Origin: Saccharina japonica
Lineage: Eukaryota; Sar; Phaeophyceae; Laminariales; Laminariaceae
DNA: 64,000 bases
Direction of reading: 5' to 3'
NCBI GenBank assembly: GCA_008828725.1
Contig: MEHQ01004448.1
Location: 144,063 to 208,062, forward strand
Positions 51,780 to 62,651 of the stretch are shown here, piece by piece; position 1 is the first letter of the stretch, and each line of letters starts with the position of its first letter. The notes below the pieces were generated by a model. The model worked only from the letters and a program-made list of their open reading frames with translations, made no database searches and was not told the origin of the DNA. Position numbers and translations under genes: made by a program.

Positions 51780-53255
51780 TGCAGTGTCCGATCTACGTAC
51801 CGTAGTGTAGTGAAACATCATACTGAGTACTGTAGGCACACTATTAATAAGTGAAAGCTGCGCTACAATAAAGCCTACACCACACACCTCGAAACGAGAC
51901 ATTAAACTCGCCTTGTCTTGGCCAGCGCCTGAGAATAGCACAACCGCCTTCGCCAGGATCCAGGTTCCGTCCGCACCCTCTGCGGGACAGGCGACCGATG
52001 ACCCACCCGCACGATATCGAACGACGCAGTTCCAGCTAGCGTTAGGCACGATGCTGCCAGCCTGGCACAAATCCGTCTCGGCGAAGCTTTTCGACAGGCC
52101 GAACCAAGCCGCGGAATCCGGCGCAGCGGTGGTAATCTCGTCGGAGGTCCAATCTAGCGACGGTTGCTTCGAAATCTCGAGTGATGTTACAGAGATGTCA
52201 TCAGGCGATGTGTTCGACACGCCATACGACATCCTCTCCGAAAGAAGGGCAAGCGGTGTACTCGAAACGCCATCAAGCCATGTCATCGAAAAGCCAAACG
52301 ATGCCATCGAAAGGTCATCAAGCGACGTAATCGAAATGCCAAGCGATGTCGTTGAACGGCCAAGCGATGCCGTCTCCGAAAGGTTAGTCGATGCCATCAA
52401 AAGATAAGGCGACGCCATCGCAAGGTTGTCCAGCGATGCCTTCATCGAAAAACGGTCGCGCAATGTCTCCGAAACGTCAAACGATGTCTTCGACACGTCA
52501 TCAAGAAATGTAATCGGAAGGCCAAGCGATGTCTGATTCGCAAGGCCCGGCAATGTCTTCTTCGAAAAGTCACCACCAAGGGATGTCGCCGAAAGGTCCT
52601 CACATGATGTCATCGATGGGTCATCAAGAGACCACGCTGCAACCGTGGCGGCTGCCGGCGGGAACCCCCTCAAGGACAACGCAGCCGCAACCACTCCCAG
52701 GGGAGTCGGCAGGGCCGGAGGCGAACTGGGAGGCAGCACGGCGGTAGGCGCAGCCATATCCAGCCAAGTTGCTACATGACAGGGTGCTTCGGTCTCTGCG
52801 CCCGGTTTCCGCTCCTCTCCCACTACGAGCGGACCAACCCGCACCCGCGTCCAACAGTCCCTCAAAATCCCAGCGATGTCGGCGATCCCCCGCGAAATCT
52901 TACGGAGACGGCGCCTCTTTGAGCTGTTCGGATTGACCCGGAACCCCCGACGGTAGCGACCTCTCGTCCCGTACAGGAGACCGTGGATATGGTCCGCGTT
53001 GATGGTGTGGTAGGCGTAAAGTAGGATGTTCAAAGACCGGAGCAAGAACTGGTCCGGTGGGGCAGGGGAGTCCCGCCGAAATCGAGTCCACCGCTTCCGG
53101 TCGTTATGGTCGTCAGTTTCAACGTAAACATCGACCGGGAAGTCCGTTGACACCTGAAGCGGCATCAATAACGCGATTGGGTAATGGAGCGTACGCGACA
53201 TTCTAACGTAAGAGGTGTGGTAATTTACAAAATATCTGGATTGACGTATTTGCAC
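51780..53255 (-). CDS. Hypothetical protein with degenerate Ser-rich repeats
   Basis: The open frame of 513 codons begins at 53255, with an alternative Met at 53201. Residues 20-165 look like an ordinary domain of unknown type: DVYVETDDHNDRKRWTRF, then DQFLLRSLNILLYAYHT, then a basic patch NPNSSKRRRLRKISRG. A Pro/Ala linker (about 170-200) is followed by about 15 imperfect 10-12-residue units of the SMTSLDDLSMASFG type (about 205-370). From about 51778 down to 51714 the frame enters the MITE-A end, so its last 20 residues (FWLKWFLNDRAP) belong to the transposon. The true 3' end is likely a splice or stop before that. The opposite strand is also open over the repeats (51913-52407), because the unit lacks stops both ways. 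It may be a single exon of a larger gene. Function unknown. Confidence 0.45.
52150..52640. repeat. Degenerate 30-36-bp coding-phase tandem repeat
   Basis: GCGATG(T/C)C(A/G)TC.GAAA(G/A)G(T/C)CA-like units recur about 15 times with heavy substitution, the period mostly a multiple of three. This is the DNA behind the Ser-rich units of the 51780-53255 frame. Keeping the period in threes supports translation in one of the two strands. Confidence 0.65.
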
Positions 53256-53424
53256 GGAAACACACGAGCAAATTCCTTTTCTTTATAGTACTGAAATTAC
53301 AGTAGCGAAGGCCGCCTCCTTCTTCACATATCACATCATCATCACCTGAACATTTTCCCTTTGTTACAGCCACAACATACGTATCAAAGGAGGCATGTTG
53401 CTATTATAGGGCTGTGCACGCATA

Positions 53425-53575
53425 CTTGCTTGAGGTAGAAGTGCACCTGCTATCTTACGAGGGTGGTCACTTGATTATAGCATAGGAGCTCTGCATATCA
53501 CCCATAAACGGGTTGAAAAAAAAAGGGCACGCTTAATTCGATGAAGCAGTCCCGTGACCTGCTAGGGCACTATCC
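53425..53575 (+). mobile_element. MITE-A fragment
   Basis: AGGTAGAAGTGCACC, CGAGGGTGGTCACTTGATTA and GGAGCTCTGCATATCACCCA follow the 5' part of the family. The 3' half is absent. Confidence 0.55.
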
Positions 53576-53647
53576 AAAACGATTGCCATACCAAAACGAT
53601 GGTGAGCAGTTGTTCAGTTTAGAAGCGCCAAAAGTCATAAAAGGTTT

Positions 53648-53892
53648 AGACGCATGCCACGGTAGAGGTGCACGATATTGTTTTTGAGGTTCCTTACTTA
53701 AAGACCTCTGTACCTCACCAAACATCTGAGTTTGGGAAGAAAATATAGTGTTACCCGACGATTGTTTCCATGGCCTAAGTATGCAACGGAAGCCATTGCA
53801 ACACAAGAAACAAAGTTTCGACGAGTTTGGGTTAAAGGAGCCCGATCCTTCAGAAAACGTTTGAGGCAAGCATTGCTACCTCTATTGTAGAA
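53648..53892 (+). mobile_element. MITE-A copy
   Basis: GACGCATGCCACGGTAGAGG opens it and TTGCTACCTCTATTGTAGAA closes it. GACGAGTTTGGGTTAAAGGA and CCTTCAGAAAACGTTTGAGG are family phrases. It is 245 bp long. Confidence 0.8.
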
Positions 53893-54854
53893 CGTGAATT
53901 TCGGACAAAAAGTGTCACTGGGATCATTATCGTATAGAACGCATCTGCGCACCTCAGAAATTCGGAGGCTTCTGGCTTGAGGAGATCTGCATCTCACCTG
54001 AAACCTGTTTAGCTTACTGTACTTTCTTAAATACCTCGTATACGCTTAATGTAACCTGTTCATGAATAATATCATGCCCCAGGTATAGAACGAACACTGC
54101 ACCAGGCTGGTGTTGCGGTAGGGGGGGCGTATACTATATGCCCCCACTTTTATTACCGCGTTGAGGCCACCCGGGCGAGTGGCTCTGTCCGTCGCTCAAC
54201 GAAGGACTTAAAAAAACGTGTTGTTAGTGCAACGTGGAACGAAACCGCGAACAAGCAATTGCCCAAAGAGACTGCACGGAAGCGGGTAGGCACGACCTAG
54301 TAGTGCCCCCGACCGCAGTCTTGATGATCATAATGATCATAATCATCGTGATAATCGTAAACACAAATGGGGTTCCGACGATGTTGGGTGTAATTGCTCG
54401 GGCGAGGAGTGTGTTAGTCACCCATAAAACAAAATATTGCCCAAAACATGCCACCATACAGAACAGTAACCCCTCCTACATATCGCAACGCGCGTCCCAC
54501 AAATATAATATTTTTAAAGCAGTTTGTCCCCAAACGTTTTGTAGTTTGCAGTTTTGGAGGGATATATGTAGTGGTCTTCGCTCGCTCGTAGACGCGTGGT
54601 CATCGTACGCTACAAGCAGCACCAACTGTTTCTGAGCCTCCTCGCATAAACGGCTCCATACTATTAACAAGTTATTAGTACTGATAGTATGTCACGCGAA
54701 GCCGCCATTGAGAACTTATTCAGGAGTAACTACAGTAGATGACCAGTACCATAGCCTAGGTAGCCTAGGTGCACAAACAAATACGATTGTGCAACACAAG
54801 TGGGATATATAGATCACACCGGGTGGTAGTTCCTAAGCTCACGAGTATACTAGT
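53893..54854. other. Stretch without a recognised gene
   Basis: TGATCATAATGATCATAATC short repeats lie at 54323-54350. ORFs at 54224-54670 on both strands carry no motif. Confidence 0.35.
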
Positions 54855-54962
54855 AGTCAGTAATAGTCAGTAATACTAAGTAATAGTCAGTAATAGCCAT
54901 AAACAGTCAGTATTAGTCAGTATTAGTCAGTAATAGTCATAAATAGTCATAAATAGTCAGTC
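54855..54962 (-). repeat. 10-bp minisatellite (inverse of 49148 array)
   Basis: GTCAGTAATA units with ATAAATAGTC variants occur about 10 times. Confidence 0.9.
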
Positions 54963-55323
54963 GGAGAAGAGTCGGCCAACCCTTTTGAACACGCGTATTT
55001 TTCACATGTACTCTACATGGTACTACTGTAACACAGGCGCGGTCGATGTCTTGAAAATTCCACGCCAGAAAAGTATACACGGAGGTCGCTGGCATCGTGT
55101 ACCCCATCTGCTGCAACGGAAAGTTCCAGAGGTGTTGCTCCAAGTCTCTCCGGGCCGCCTCGGCGATCCCCTCTAGAACGTTCCTGGCCAGTACGGATTC
55201 ATGGGTCTTGTTCGAAGAATACGGCTGCTGAATCGGAATAGTACGCGCCCGCATGTTGTCGATCACGACGAAGCCAGCGGCGGTGTTTCCTGACGCTGCA
55301 TACCCTCTTTCGCTGTCAGACAC
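54963..55323 (-). CDS. Candidate exon of an unknown gene
   Basis: Starting at ATG 55323, the frame reads MSDSERGYAASGNTAAGFVV and then HESVLARNVLEGIAEAARRD, which looks amphipathic-helical, LEQHLWNFPLQQMGYTMPAT and FLAWNFQDIDRACVTVVPCR. It has a balanced composition, no repeats and moderately high GC. It runs into the minisatellite at its 3' end, so an exon boundary or truncation is likely at about 54960. The first Met sits 2 kb upstream of the 51780-53255 frame on the same strand; both could be exons of one gene, but no splice evidence joins them. The family is unknown. Confidence 0.4.
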
Positions 55324-55436
55324 ACTAATTTTCCATTTCGTTCAGGATCGAGAAGATCATGCAACGTGTGCGGCGAAAGTTGAGACGAAGGGTGGGAGCG
55401 TCAAGGCCGGGGAGATGGGGGACATGTTAGTGGGGA

Positions 55437-55745
55437 GCATGGCGGACGGTGGTCATTGGCAGAGTGCCTTGGATTGTGAGAAGTGGGCGGTGGTCATTGG
55501 CAGGATTGATCCCCCTTGGGGTCGAGAGCTGCGAGCGAGTGTCGCTATTAATAGCAGAATGCCTTGGGGGTCGAGAGCGGTGGGTGGTACAGTAGTAATT
55601 TGGTAGGGTTTCTTGGGCCGAGAATAGTGGGCGGTGGTCTTTGGGAGGGCGAGTTGGGTCGAGCACGATATGGGCGATAGTCTTTGACATGATTCCTTGA
55701 GGCGAGAACGGTGGACGAGGTCATCTGGCGGAGTGCATTGAGTGT
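55437..55745. repeat. Degenerate tandem repeat, about 55-60-bp period
   Basis: GTGGGCGGTGGTCATTGGCA, AGTGCCTTGG(A/G) and GTCGAGA-like phrases recur five or six times in diverged form (GGTGGTC, TGGGCGGTGGTCTTTGGGAG). All three minus frames are open across it, typical of a period divisible by three with few stops. Confidence 0.7.
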
Positions 55746-55849
55746 TACAAGATGTACTGATGTTGCCTCGGGGTACGCACATCGAATATACCAGACGAAT
55801 GCCACATCAACCCATTCATGGCCAGAGGGCATTCCTGCATCAACATCAA

Positions 55850-55990
55850 CTAGACGCGTAGACGCGTCCTACGATAGAGGAGGTATATCGTTATTTGGCT
55901 GAAACGGTTTCTGGACGAGTTTCTGGATGATCGGGCTTCTTAACCCATTCTCGTCGGACTTGCGTTCTTCTTGTGTTGCAAAACTGCCAT
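55850..55990 (-). mobile_element. MITE-A fragment, reverse orientation
   Basis: GACGCGTCCTACGATAGAGG, TTTGGCTGAAACGGTTTCTG, ATCGGGCTTCTTAACCCA and TCGTCGGACTTGCG match the inverse of the family's 3' half. Confidence 0.75.
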
Positions 55991-56127
55991 TGCATACAGA
56001 CAGTAGTTAGGCCACGGGAGTCTTCATCGGGCAGCACACTCACGTTTTTCCTGCACAAATCAGTTTTTTTGTTTACTATTACAGTAGTACAGAGATCCTC
56101 AAGTGCGGGGTCTCAGAAAATGAAGGG

Positions 56128-56379
56128 TGACGCATGCTACGATAGAGGTGCACCATTTTGTTTTCTGAGCTCCTCGCTTAAGGAACGTCATACCTCACCG
56201 AAAACATGTTTTTGAAGGGAAATGAAAGTGCTGCCGGATGCAAAATCTCATGAACGAAGTATACTCTGAAACATTGTTCGTCACAAAAATGAAAGTCCGA
56301 CGAATTTGGGTTAAGGAACTTGATCGTTCAGAAAACGATTCAGCCAAAAAGTACTACCTCTACCGTAGCACGCGTCCTG
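56128..56379 (+). mobile_element. MITE-A copy, complete
   Basis: GACGCATGCTACGATAGAGG to ACCTCTACCGTAGCACGCGT is the best preserved TIR pair in the window (GACGC[AG]TGCTACG[AG]TAGAGGT). The interior is close to 30868-31106. It is a good reference copy for the family. Confidence 0.9.
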
Positions 56380-56737
56380 TATGCAGGTGCACCTCTACCA
56401 CCGTAGTGTGCGTCGCTAGATACTATTAATAATGAAAACGGTTGTAGTTTTTGTGTCATGGGCCTAGGTTTACAACGAGCAATATTTTAGACAAAGCTCA
56501 ACCCGGAAGTATGTCGTACAGAAGGGAGTTGTATTGACTTTGTGCAGAGAGCTCTTTTACAGTAGTTTTCTTGTTTCGGAGTGAAATGTTTATGAGTGAT
56601 CAATGTTGAAGCTCTTTCATGCTATTGATAGCATCACTGTCGGATGGCAAGGATGCGAACAATATTGTGCAAAACACACAAATAAATGGGATATTTATCA
56701 CACCGGGTGATAGTTTCCTACAGCAGTAGGTTAACGA

Positions 56738-56802
56738 GCCTCCATCAGCCACGAAAAACTCGGCCAAAAAGGGCCGACCCTTACCGTTACACGCATTAAG
56801 GG
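56738..56802 (+). mobile_element. MITE-A 3' fragment
   Basis: TCGGCCAAAAAGGGCCGACC and CTTACCGTTACACGCAT resemble the 3' end only. Confidence 0.45.
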
Positions 56803-56877
56803 CCAGTGGTGACTTCAAACGCCCTCAGGATAGAGACCCCCATACTGCATACACGCACTACACGAGGTACCTCGTAT

Positions 56878-57152
56878 GACGCTTTCTACGGTAGAGGTGG
56901 ACCATGTTTTTGCCTCATAAGGGTGGTCACTTGAGGATCTCTACACCTCACCCCAAAAAACGTTTTTTGGAGGAAAATAAAAATGCTACCCGATGAAGAA
57001 TATGATGGCCTAAACTACACAACAAACAAGATTTCAACACCAGAATGAACATCCCACGATTTTGGGATAAGGAGCGCGCCCGTCATTCAGAAACCATTTC
57101 GGCCAAAAAAAGGTATACCTTGTACCTCTATCGCAGCACGCGCCCTTATCTA
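56878..57152 (+). mobile_element. MITE-A copy
   Basis: GACGCTTTCTACGGTAGAGG opens it and CCTCTATCGCAGCACGCGCC closes it. The interior AAGGGTGGTCACTTGAGGA, AATGCTACCCGATGAAGAA and GATTTTGGGATAAGGAGC belongs to the same sub-type as 36088-36450. Confidence 0.85.
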
Positions 57153-57523
57153 GTACCTTATCGGCATGTACTCCACCCAAGCCACAACCCTTCCTTGGCT
57201 TGAATGTCGCGTAAGAAAGACAAGAAGGCACAACCCTCATACGACCCCTCGTAGCGAGTACGTATGCACAACGGGAACGCATGTAGCAGAAGCTCGGGTG
57301 TAGCTCTTGGGGGGGGGGGGGGTATTAGTTAGAGTGTGCTCACGCGCGGCAAGGGAAAAAGTTGACGACGAATGACTTCGCTTTCGGAGTTCGTCCATGA
57401 ACTATTAATAGATATTGTGCAATTACTTATTCTTCTGTTTGGTAAAAGACAGACCTGTGTCGCGAGAATACCGCCCACCATTTTCGAAGTGCACACCGAG
57501 AAAACTATTGTAGCGTCTGAACC
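57153..57523. other. Non-coding stretch
   Basis: A G run of 14 lies at 57311-57324. No gene is seen. Confidence 0.5.
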
Positions 57524-57672
57524 CCTTGCGCGATAAAAACCAAGACACGAACCGTAGTGGGGAGGAGGGAGAGGAGCCTGCTTTGTGACCCCGCATCTGA
57601 GTTACGATTGCTGTAGGAAGGGAGAGAGAAAGGAAGGGCGATTATCATAAATTGGATGGAAACAAAAAAACA
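57524..57672 (+). mobile_element. SINE, 5'-truncated copy
   Basis: GCGCGATAAAAACCAAGACA through GACCCCGCATCTGAGTTACG to ATTGGATGGAAACAAAAAAA. It is the shortest and most diverged copy of the family. It lacks the tRNA head. Confidence 0.7.
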
Positions 57673-57771
57673 AATCCGCTACGAGTATGGTATGGGCACG
57701 GCGATAGATACTTTACTACAGCAGCCACAGTACGATAACGAGGTTTGGGTTTCTTGAAGGATTCCTCAGAT

Positions 57772-57799
57772 GTCATATATATATATATATATATATATC
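57772..57799. repeat. (AT)n tract
   Basis: There are about 13 AT dinucleotides. Confidence 0.95.
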
Positions 57800-58314
57800 T
57801 ATCGTTCAACACGTACGTTCCACGATCATTGTTTTTCGCCCTATCGTCGATTGAAGCAAAGTATTTCAAAAGCCCGCACTCGAAACAGGATCTGGGTCGG
57901 ATCTCTTTTGTTGCCGGTACTTCAATTTTCATGCTTCGTTAGCTTCGTGACTGTGGTCCAGTTCCTTAGCTACGGTAGATACCCGATGACCTATCTACAG
58001 TACCTGGTATGTGTGAGGTTGGGCCTGTACTGGATATGTTTGATCGCGCGAGTCTACTTTCCGTAGCACTTCATACTACAGTACTGTTGTACTGTATAAT
58101 AGTGATGCATAGATGACTCCAACTACGAGATGAGGACAGCCTAAGAGCGTGCACGATGGTCGCAACTCAAGCCCCACAAGCCCAACACACTTGCGGCATG
58201 TACAACACAACACACACAAACACTCAACGATCGCCAAGCATGTTACCTCGGCGTCAAGCAGCAGGCGGGTTCATGTGAGCTACATCAGCTACAGGGCATC
58301 GCACATATGTCCCG
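57800..58314. other. Flank left of the LTR element
   Basis: Short ORFs only, without motifs. The five bases before the LTR are TCCCG. Confidence 0.4.
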
Positions 58315-58855
58315 TGTTAGCATATGGACGTTGCGATCCATACGTATATATTGTGATGTGCAGTCACTACGCACTGATACGAGTATATGAGTATCTTAGT
58401 CTAGATATTCGGGGAATTACAATATGCGGATAGATTACGAGTTTGTCTTACTCGTAGTGCGCCACATTGTATGACCCAAGCATCTTCATCAGGAACGATG
58501 CTGAGAACGTTGCTATAATGTTCCTATAACATTGTAGAGAACATTACAGGGAACAGTGCCAACTACGGTAGAATGTAACTGCCCGTAGCATGGGCATTGT
58601 ACCGGGATGATCAGGTGCAGGCACCGCCCACCTCGATCACTCTACTCCTCTTCCCTCTTTTCCACTCTTCTCTTCTCTTCTTCCTTTTCCATTGATCTCC
58701 CTGAGGTCAATCTTCTTTCCATTATGGCCACATAAGCGCCTATTCAAACTATGACTTTTCTTCTTCTACACAAGTGATCTTAACAGACACTCCGGTGCCA
58801 CCTCTGCCATCTCTCTCCGTAGAGACAGAGCCTCGACACACGCGTCATTCTTTCA
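58315..58855 (+). repeat. Left LTR
   Basis: It begins TGTTAGCATATGGACGTTGC and ends CGCGTCATTCTTTCA, giving TG...CA borders. About ten substitutions and small indels separate it from the right LTR, roughly 2% divergence. Inner short inverted pair GTTGCTATAATGTTCC / GGAACATTGT-like phrases are near 58510-58545. Confidence 0.88.
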
Positions 58856-58870
58856 GTTTATGAGCCTCGA
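58856..58870 (+). promoter_or_regulatory. Possible primer binding site (internal tRNA-iMet type)
   Basis: Directly after the LTR's CA comes GTTTATGAGCCTCGAC. Known Copia-type elements of fly use GGTTATGGGCCC..., complementary to the anticodon arm of initiator tRNA-Met. The match TTATGAGCC is what a plant-type iMet (CUGGGCUCAUAACC) would give. Based on remembered tRNA sequence; nine contiguous bases match. Confidence 0.4.
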
Positions 58871-59079
58871 CTTTGGTCTACGCACCGACTGGCACCACGG
58901 AACGACGTCTCCCGGCGAGCGCGTCACGTTCTACATTCGAAGAAATTTCAAGTTTTCCACTGCGGAGGAATACGGTTTTTGCTCCAAAAACCAGAAGATT
59001 ATCATCTACCCGACAGCATCGACATCGACTCTCATCATCGATTTTCATCAACTTCGTTCAACAGGGTTACTACAAGGAG

Positions 59080-59730
59080 TACTGCTTTCACGCTTCTACG
59101 CGCGAGGCAGGTAAGGAGACTGCTGTCACGCTTTTATGCGGGTAGCACGTACGAGTAATGAGTCCGGTTTCACGCTTTTATGCGCGAAACTTGTACTCGT
59201 ACAATCAACAAGTTTTCACGCTGGAATTGCAAAAAAATATGCCACCGACTATTTTTTTTGTAACTTCACACGCAAAGCTATGTTTTCGATACTATGATAC
59301 TTTGAAGCTGTAAGCGCGAAACAAGTCACGAAACCATTTCTGCTCATCACACGCGAAGCTAGCTCCGCGCTACTTCCACGCTGTAAAGCATGAAGAAACG
59401 TTACAAGGCCCCTGTTTTTTGTGCCATCACCACTAAAGTTAGTGTCGAGCCGGTTTCACGCTAGTTGAACGCGCGAGGCCGTTATCAAAACCGTTTCTTC
59501 GAGTTACTAAGCACGAAGTACGTACAAATAGATTTATCCTCAGCATTGCTGAGAAGACCTACACGTGCTGAATCAAACAGCCAGGTCGTTGACGAATCTG
59601 CTACCCAGCGTAGCAACGGGGGATTACCTCCTACTATCCTTTTCCAGCATCGGCTTCACGCTTTTAGGCGAAAGCACGATCTCAGACTCAAGGCCTCCTT
59701 TTCCAGCAACGATTTCACGCTTTCACGCGG
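59080..59730 (+). repeat. Recurring TTTCACGCTTTTATGCG motif
   Basis: TTTCACGCTT(C/T)TA(C/T)GCG(C/G)GA and shorter TTTCACGCT units occur about eight times (59088, 59126, 59169, 59215, 59454, 59655, 59710 and 59718) at irregular spacing in the element interior. Each is followed by GCG(A/C)(A/G)A-type pairing partners that could form small stems. Their role is unknown. Confidence 0.6.
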
Positions 59731-62099
59731 AAATACGAATTCAGACTCGAAGGAAAAATCAGCATCCATCTCCATTCCATATGGGGGAAAAGGCCAACCA
59801 GCGTTGCATCACGCAGCCAGGCCGTTGATGCATTCGGCAACTTAGCCTGCCACGGGAGAGAACTCCTGTCGGTTTATCTGCCCTATCAGCTTCTACGTCT
59901 ACTACGACTACTACTGCTGTACGAGCATCACTCCAACATCATACGAGGGACTTCAAGTTCTTCATCTGACACCTGCGATAGCTGCTGAGCTTCGCCATCA
60001 TCATCTTTGTTGATTACAGAAGGTATCCTCAGCGCTTCATCTTCGCAACTTCTTCAGTTTATATCACCAGGATCTACATCTACTTCGACTACTGCTGCAA
60101 GGGCTGCAACATCACTGCTTCGAGAAGGTATCTGCACCTACGACTAGTACACCAACAGCAGTCCTACGACTTCTACAGCATTTTCAGCTCATCTGCAGCA
60201 ATTTCATTCAAAGTTTGCTTTTCAAGTTCTTCTTTCAGGGTCGGAGGATCAACATCTGCGCATCTGCGAGCTCACCAGGGTTTAGCTGCACAGCACCACC
60301 ACCAAAGCGTTCATCAAGCAGCTAGCCATCGCCATCTCCATCGCATTTGGGACCAGCTACGTATTCGGCGACATCGGAGCTGAAACGTGAACACTACTCT
60401 GGGGGGATTTGCTCATTTTTCCCAAAGCAAAGAAGGAGTTCCACACTTTCTTGTTGCATGCTTGCTACCAATATGGGGATAGATTTTTTGCTATTACGCC
60501 GCATAAAACGCGGTCCAACCCAACAACAACAACAGCCACACGGCGCAGCACATCGCTACGGACTGACTACGGGGACAGGTCTTCACCACTTCGTCAGCTC
60601 TTCATCGCCATCAGCATCATCTCACAGCCATCTTCATCTACACGTACATATTTCGGTCTGCTATGCTTCGACTACTGTAGTTCTTCACAACAAGACAACC
60701 TGCAGAAGATCATCAACAGCAGCACCACTTATTTTCAACACTACTACTACATATTCAACAAGGTCTCCGCGACACCAGCTAGGAGAACGACGATCACGAT
60801 CGTCATCATCATGCGCATTCCTTGCGTCTCTTCTTTACCTTGGTTTTGGTGGGGGGTGTATCTTTTTGTACTTTCCCTCTGTTGGCTTTGTTGTACGTAG
60901 AGTATTTTCACACGAGTACGTTCTACGCAAGATCACACATGATGAGCACTGCTGTATGCCGTCACGGATACACACATCTGCCTTTTGTTATCGGTTGTTC
61001 CTTAGCTTTCCACAGCTTTCTTTTCTTTGAGTACGTATCCTAAATACACACTCACTCACAATGCTGAATGTATTTCACACATATCAGTATGTAGCTGGAC
61101 ACATACCTGTACGAGTATACGTCCACACGTTTTCTTTTCGATCTCATTCGATTTCTTGTCCTAGGATCCATTGGGGGGGGGCGTACATAGGTACAGTAGA
61201 TACTTTCTTACGCTTTCTTTGCTAGGATTTTGCTCGCTGGTCAACACCACAGCATCGATTTTGCGATACGATTGCGCCCAACGTAGTCTATTGCTGTACT
61301 ATCGTTACTTGTAGATATATTACGAGTACGTACGTACAAACATGTACACAACTGAACAGTGCACTTTTCGCTGTACTTGACGAATGTCATCAGTTTCTAC
61401 TTGGATTTCATGTTACTCTAGGTATCTATTCAGGGGGCGAGTTGAACACACCCATCATACGGGTTGACGCTTCTTTTCTAGAGTATACATCGCTGGTATT
61501 CACACCACGATTTGTTTTCTTCTTTGACTTTGCTTACACCAGGTACTGCTCTGTAGGGTTCATATGAGTACGTACGCACGTCTATACTCCACACTGGACA
61601 CACGTCTCAGTTTTATCAATTGTCTCTTCAACTATCCCATGTTGATTGCTGGACAAATGAGTATTCACACGTACTGGTACATACAGTAGGTCATTGCTAT
61701 TTTTGTCTGGGTACACACCCACCGACTTTCTTTGTTTCTGCAAGATTACGTACCATTTCCGTAGCTCTATCATTGTAGCATTCAATTGAGGGGGCGGGTT
61801 GCAAGTACAGCAGATAACTTTCTACGCTTTTCATTGTAGGTTTTGACTCAGTGTCGTGCACTATGACTCAGTAGTCATGCACAACTACGATTAGCTTTTC
61901 CGACATGAGTACAACCATATTGTCACCGTCCTCACACGGGACTGAATATGTAGTGAACTTTGTGTTTACTGTTTTCCATATTGCCGCTGCATTCGCGCAG
62001 GACTGAATATGTTGTACCATTCTTTCATTCTTCACTCGTTCATTTGATTTTTGAGTATCAGGTTTCTACACCGTAGGCATTACTCTTGCTACTGACTTT

Positions 62100-62112
62100 C
62101 ATCACGGGGGCG
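62100..62112 (+). promoter_or_regulatory. Possible polypurine tract
   Basis: CATCACGGGGGCG precedes the right LTR by zero bases. It is short for a polypurine tract. Similar CAGGGGGCG / GAGGGGGCG phrases occur inside the element at about 61175, 61433 and 61790. Confidence 0.35.
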
Positions 62113-62651
62113 TGTTAGCATATGGACGTTGAGATCCATACGTATCTATTGTGATGTGCAGTCACTACGCACTGATACGAGTATATGAGTATCTTAGTCT
62201 AGATATTCGGGGAATTACAATATGCGGATAGATTACGAGTTTGTCTTACTCGTAGTGCGCCACATTGTATGACCCAAGCATCTTCATCAGGAACGATGCT
62301 GAGAACGTTGCTATAATGTTCCTATAACATTGTAGAGAACATTACAGGGAACAGTACCAACTACGGTAGAATGTAACTGTCCGTAGCATGGGCATTGTAC
62401 CGGGATGATCAGGTGCAGGCACCGCCCACCTCGATCACTCTACTCCGCTTCCCTCTTCTTCTCTCTTCTTCTCTTCTTCCTTTTCCATTGATCTCCCTGA
62501 GGTCAATCTTCTTTCCATTATGGCCACATAAGCGCCTATTTAAACCATGACTTTTCTTCTTCTACACAAGTGATCTTCACAGACACTCCGGTGCCACCTC
62601 TGCCATCTCTCTCCGTAGAGACAGAGCCTCGACACACGCGTCATTCTTTCA
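62113..62651 (+). repeat. Right LTR
   Basis: TGTTAGCATATGGACGTTGA to CGCGTCATTCTTTCA; this is the partner of 58315-58855. Confidence 0.88.

Larger units (their letters stand above)
58315..62651 (+). mobile_element. LTR retroelement without coding capacity
   Basis: Two direct repeats of 541 and 539 bp bound a 3.26-kb interior. The element lacks any gag, protease, integrase or reverse-transcriptase frame that I can see; the longest frame (60347-61030, 227 residues) is low-complexity and crosses repeats. It has a possible tRNA primer site after the left LTR and a short purine run before the right LTR, so it is built to be reverse transcribed in trans (LARD-like). The flanking five bases (TCCCG and AGGTT) do not match, so either the target duplication decayed or one end recombined. 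Confidence 0.8.

Noticed and set aside
51913..52407. 164-residue plus ORF
   Set aside because: It is the reverse side of a repeat with few stops; the minus frame is three times longer and extends into non-repeated sequence.
60347..61030. 227-residue plus ORF in the LTR element
   Set aside because: Low complexity, no gag or pol motif, and overlapped by another frame of similar length.
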